Assembly: GCA_021852225.1 (NCBI GenBank)
Contig: JAJZOA010000180.1
Span: forward strand, 1-7,461
DNA length: 7,461 bases
Direction: 5' to 3'
Origin: Planctomycetota bacterium
GTDB lineage: Bacteria > Planctomycetota > Phycisphaerae > WQYP01
Shown: piece by piece, positions 5,615-7,461 of the stretch
Numbering within the stretch: position 1 is the stretch's first letter
How the letters are laid out: every line of letters starts with the position of its first letter
The notes under the pieces: generated by a model
What the model saw: only the letters and a program-made list of their open reading frames with translations
Databases searched by the model: none
What the model was told of the DNA's origin: nothing
Program-made: the position numbers and the translations under genes

Positions 5615-7023
5615 TGGACTTTTACCTCCGGCACAGCCGACATTCCGGAGGCCAAATAGGGCATTTTTTTCGGGAGGTTCTTAAACAGAATTTTGACCGG
5701 TACACGTTGCACAACCTTGACATAATTGCCTGTCGCGTTTTCCGGCGGAAGCAAGCTGAATGATGCGCCAGTGCCGGCTTGAATGCTTTGTACATATCCA
5801 TCAAACGTATAGTTCGGATAAGCATCTATGCTGATGGTGACCGGATCGCCGGGTTTCATTTTCGTCAGCGCGGTTTCCTTAAAATTGGCGATGACCCACA
5901 TGTTGGGCCGCACAATGCTAAGAAGTATCTGGCCAGCGGTTACGTAATCTCCCGGCTCAACGGACTTTTGCGTGACATAACCGCTGACCGGCGCTTTAAT
6001 GACGCAATAGGAAAGATTCAGCATGGCCTGCCGCAGGGCGGCCTTTAATTCCGCCACCTGCGCCGACTGGCTTTGAAAGCTGCTGGTCTTGCGCCCAATC
6101 TCTTCCGGAACAACATTGACAGCGGCAAGCTGCGCCTGCGATTTCTGAAGACCGGCGGCGGCCTGATTCAATTGAGCCCGCGCTGCCAGAACCCCCTGGC
6201 GGGCCGCATGAACCGCCGCATTTGCCTGTGTCAACGCGGCCACTTTGGCGAGGACATTTTTCCGGGCGGCGGTGACATTCGCCTGAGCGGTAATCGAAGC
6301 GGCACGATAACTCTCAAGTTGCACCGGTGTTACATCCCCGGTTTTAAGCAATGTGGCATAGCGGTGAAAATCGTCTTTCGCCTTGACGGCCTGGGCTTGC
6401 GCGGCCTGTACCTGGGCTGTGGCACGGGCGATATCCGCCTTAGCCGAAAGCACCATGGCTCTGGCCTGCGCCAGTGTGCTTTGTGACTGGGCAATCGCCG
6501 CTCTGCCGACGGCAATGCTGGCCTGGGCAATGACGACCTGCGCCTGGGCCTGCGAGTAGGCGGCGCTGGAAGTTTTATTGACGAGCGCCAGGTCAAACTG
6601 CTTGCCGACAGCCGCGGCCCGCGCGGACGCAAGCTGGGCCTTGATTCTGTCCAACTGGGCCAGATAGTTTCGAGGGTCAAGGGTGACAAGAACCGTGCCC
6701 TTTTTCACAAACTGGTTATCCAGAACCCGCACAGCGAGCACCGGCGCGGCAATTTGCGGTGCAATCTGAACCACATGAGCCTGCACAAAGGCATCATCTG
6801 TAGACATATATTTTTGTGAATGAATATACCATGGAACACCCACCGCCAGCCCCAGCACCAGCAAAATGCCGCCTCCGATGATAAATATTTTCTTTCGCCT
6901 GCCGGCTCCGTTGGGCGGGGGCGCGGCCACAGACGAACCTCCGGCAGCGGTCGGTTCACCCGCGTTCATGGGCGCTGCTGCGCCCGCCCGGGCGCTGCTG
7001 CCAGTGGACGAGACATTACTCAT
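5611..7023 (-). CDS. emrA: Periplasmic adaptor (membrane-fusion protein), EmrA/HlyD family
   Basis: From the ATG at 7023 the product has 470 residues. It has a low-complexity Ala/Gly/Pro/Ser cytoplasmic tail (1-40), basic GRRKK (41-45) and one membrane helix (46-66). Next is the EmrA-typical strand STDDAFVQAH (74-83) and the first lipoyl half, ending in LDPRNY. A long Ala/Gln-rich coiled-coil hairpin spans about 122-335. The second lipoyl half is VIKAPVSGYV (341-350), then VEPGDYVTAGQ. The beta-barrel carries VIANFKET (377-384) and NYVKVVQRVPVKI (433-445). These are the motifs of adaptors that pair with DHA2 pumps. It is longer than E. coli EmrA (390 residues), mainly through the N-terminal tail and the hairpin. 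The frame is open up to 7161, but AGGAG seven bases before 7023 supports the shorter start. It is the first gene of the operon. Confidence 0.93.
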   Translation of the reverse strand: MSNVSSTGSSARAGAAAPMNAGEPTAAGGSSVAAPPPNGAGRRKKIFIIGGGILLVLGLAVGVPWYIHSQKYMSTDDAFVQAHVVQIAPQIAAPVLAVRVLDNQFVKKGTVLVTLDPRNYLAQLDRIKAQLASARAAAVGKQFDLALVNKTSSAAYSQAQAQVVIAQASIAVGRAAIAQSQSTLAQARAMVLSAKADIARATAQVQAAQAQAVKAKDDFHRYATLLKTGDVTPVQLESYRAASITAQANVTAARKNVLAKVAALTQANAAVHAARQGVLAARAQLNQAAAGLQKSQAQLAAVNVVPEEIGRKTSSFQSQSAQVAELKAALRQAMLNLSYCVIKAPVSGYVTQKSVEPGDYVTAGQILLSIVRPNMWVIANFKETALTKMKPGDPVTISIDAYPNYTFDGYVQSIQAGTGASFSLLPPENATGNYVKVVQRVPVKILFKNLPKKMPYLASGMSAVPEVKVQ

Positions 7024-7030
7024 CTTGCAA

Positions 7031-7035
7031 CTCCT
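7031..7035 (-). promoter_or_regulatory. Shine-Dalgarno of the adaptor gene
   Basis: AGGAG on the minus strand, seven bases before the ATG at 7023. It excludes the upstream in-frame start at 7161, whose extra 46 residues are not like the family. Confidence 0.65.
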
Positions 7036-7089
7036 GATTGTACCAAAACTGACCCATTGAATTTCCGTTCGGCTGCCGCGAGTCCTGCT

Positions 7090-7120
7090 ACCCCCGGACT
7101 TTTTGCTTTTACCCCCGGAC
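7090..7120. repeat. Pair of 10-bp direct repeats upstream of the efflux operon, possible operator
   Basis: ACCCCCGGAC occurs at 7090-7099 and again at 7111-7120, identical and 21 bases apart start to start. That is two helical turns, so both copies face the same side of the DNA. They lie 67-97 bases upstream of the adaptor ATG in a 112-base intergenic gap. A tandem regulator site is inferred. A copied segment with no regulatory role is the alternative. Confidence 0.45.
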
Positions 7121-7135
7121 AGCGGACCGCCGATT

Positions 7136-7461
7136 TCACCTCGGTTTGGCGCCCGTGCCACCCGCCACGGCGCGATCCGCCTTGCCGGCGTGATGCCCGG
7201 CCGCGAAAGGTGGATTTACATTCAGCGACGGTCCACCTTCTGCGATTGCGGCAATGCCTCCAAGCGAAAACCGGGTGATGTGATCCACGATTTCACGCAA
7301 CCCGCCAGCGTCAAAATGGTCTTTGCCGCGCAGCCGCAGAATGATCGGCCGACACCGGTAATAAAACTGTCCCTGAGCGATAATGCTTTCGATCAGCATA
7401 TCCATTTCTCCGGGACCTAATCGCCGGGTGGCGAGGCGATGAATGATATCGCCCAGCCGTT
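7136..7461 (-). CDS. C-terminal part of an unrecognised protein, 5' end outside the window
   Basis: The frame is open from the right edge to the TGA at 7136-7138, about 108 codons. I do not recognise it. The visible part starts with a basic helical stretch (RLATRRLGPGEMDML), continues with FYYRCRPIILRLRGKDHFD and LREIVDHITRFSLGGI, and ends in a Gly/Ala/His-rich, probably disordered tail. There is no membrane segment. It is on the same strand as the efflux operon and 112 bases ahead of it. A regulator would be usual in that place, but no helix-turn-helix can be confirmed from this fragment. An internal ATG at 7405 exists, but the frame continues past it, so the true start is probably outside the window. 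Confidence 0.5.
   Translation of the reverse strand, partial: RLGDIIHRLATRRLGPGEMDMLIESIIAQGQFYYRCRPIILRLRGKDHFDAGGLREIVDHITRFSLGGIAAIAEGGPSLNVNPPFAAGHHAGKADRAVAGGTGAKPR

Noticed and set aside
5779..6486. Two plus-strand open frames across the adaptor gene
   Set aside because: Antisense to a well-supported adaptor, with low-complexity translations caused by its Ala/Gln-rich codons.
7037..7042. TACAAT with an upstream TG (extended -10 form) before the adaptor gene, minus strand
   Set aside because: A start seven bases downstream would remove most of the Shine-Dalgarno at 7031-7035, and there is no matching -35 box.
7081..7110. AGTCC/GGACT hairpin followed by TTTTTGCTTTT on the plus strand, like a terminator
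   Set aside because: The stem is only 5 bp with a 10-base loop, and no plus-strand gene ends there.
1..7461. CRISPR arrays, tRNA or rRNA genes, phage attachment sites
   Set aside because: No regularly spaced repeats, no cloverleaf-like sequence and no rRNA motifs were seen on reading both strands.

Overview
The window looks like a Gram-negative chromosome of moderate GC content. It carries a tripartite drug-efflux cassette next to a decayed accessory region. The Gram-negative call rests on the efflux parts: a periplasmic adaptor with a long coiled-coil hairpin and an outer-membrane factor lipoprotein. Three further features are common in large-genome Planctomycetota, Verrucomicrobiota and relatives, but are not diagnostic: an Rhs remnant, a RAYT (REP-associated Y1 transposase) remnant, and a short palindromic repeat whose minus-strand translation reads 'TADILSARRHRD'. 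The lineage is a weak inference.

Bases 1-711 (minus strand) hold the start of a membrane protein that runs off the left edge. It lies downstream of an orphan Rhs C-terminal piece (838 to about 1455, minus). That piece keeps only the last part of the Rhs core plus a C-terminal tip with one hydrophobic segment and nine cysteines. Bases 1456-1744 hold no convincing gene but contain two small perfect inverted repeats of REP type. A RAYT pseudogene (1745-2018, minus) follows. Its reading frame is broken by one frameshift, one stop codon and a 10-bp tandem expansion, and it lacks its C-terminal half.

From 2087 to 2305 (plus strand) there is a short IS66 TnpA-like helix-turn-helix protein with a good Shine-Dalgarno. 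Its 3' end runs into a large two-stem palindrome (2256-2301). Bases 2306-2501 hold nothing I can name.

Bases 2502-7023 (minus) are an intact efflux operon read in the order emrA-like adaptor, emrB-like DHA2 major facilitator, then outer-membrane factor lipoprotein. The first two overlap by an ATGA. The third follows 80 bases later and has its own near-consensus promoter with a small palindrome in the spacer. Together they would form an inner-membrane pump, a periplasmic adaptor and an outer-membrane duct that export a small amphipathic compound; the substrate cannot be told. Upstream, bases 7024-7135 carry a pair of 10-bp direct repeats 21 bp apart, a possible operator. The C-terminal part of an unrecognised gene (7136 to the right edge, minus) precedes it.

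The most interesting candidate for something undescribed is the orphan Rhs tip plus the membrane protein behind it, a possible toxin-immunity pair stranded beside RAYT/REP debris.
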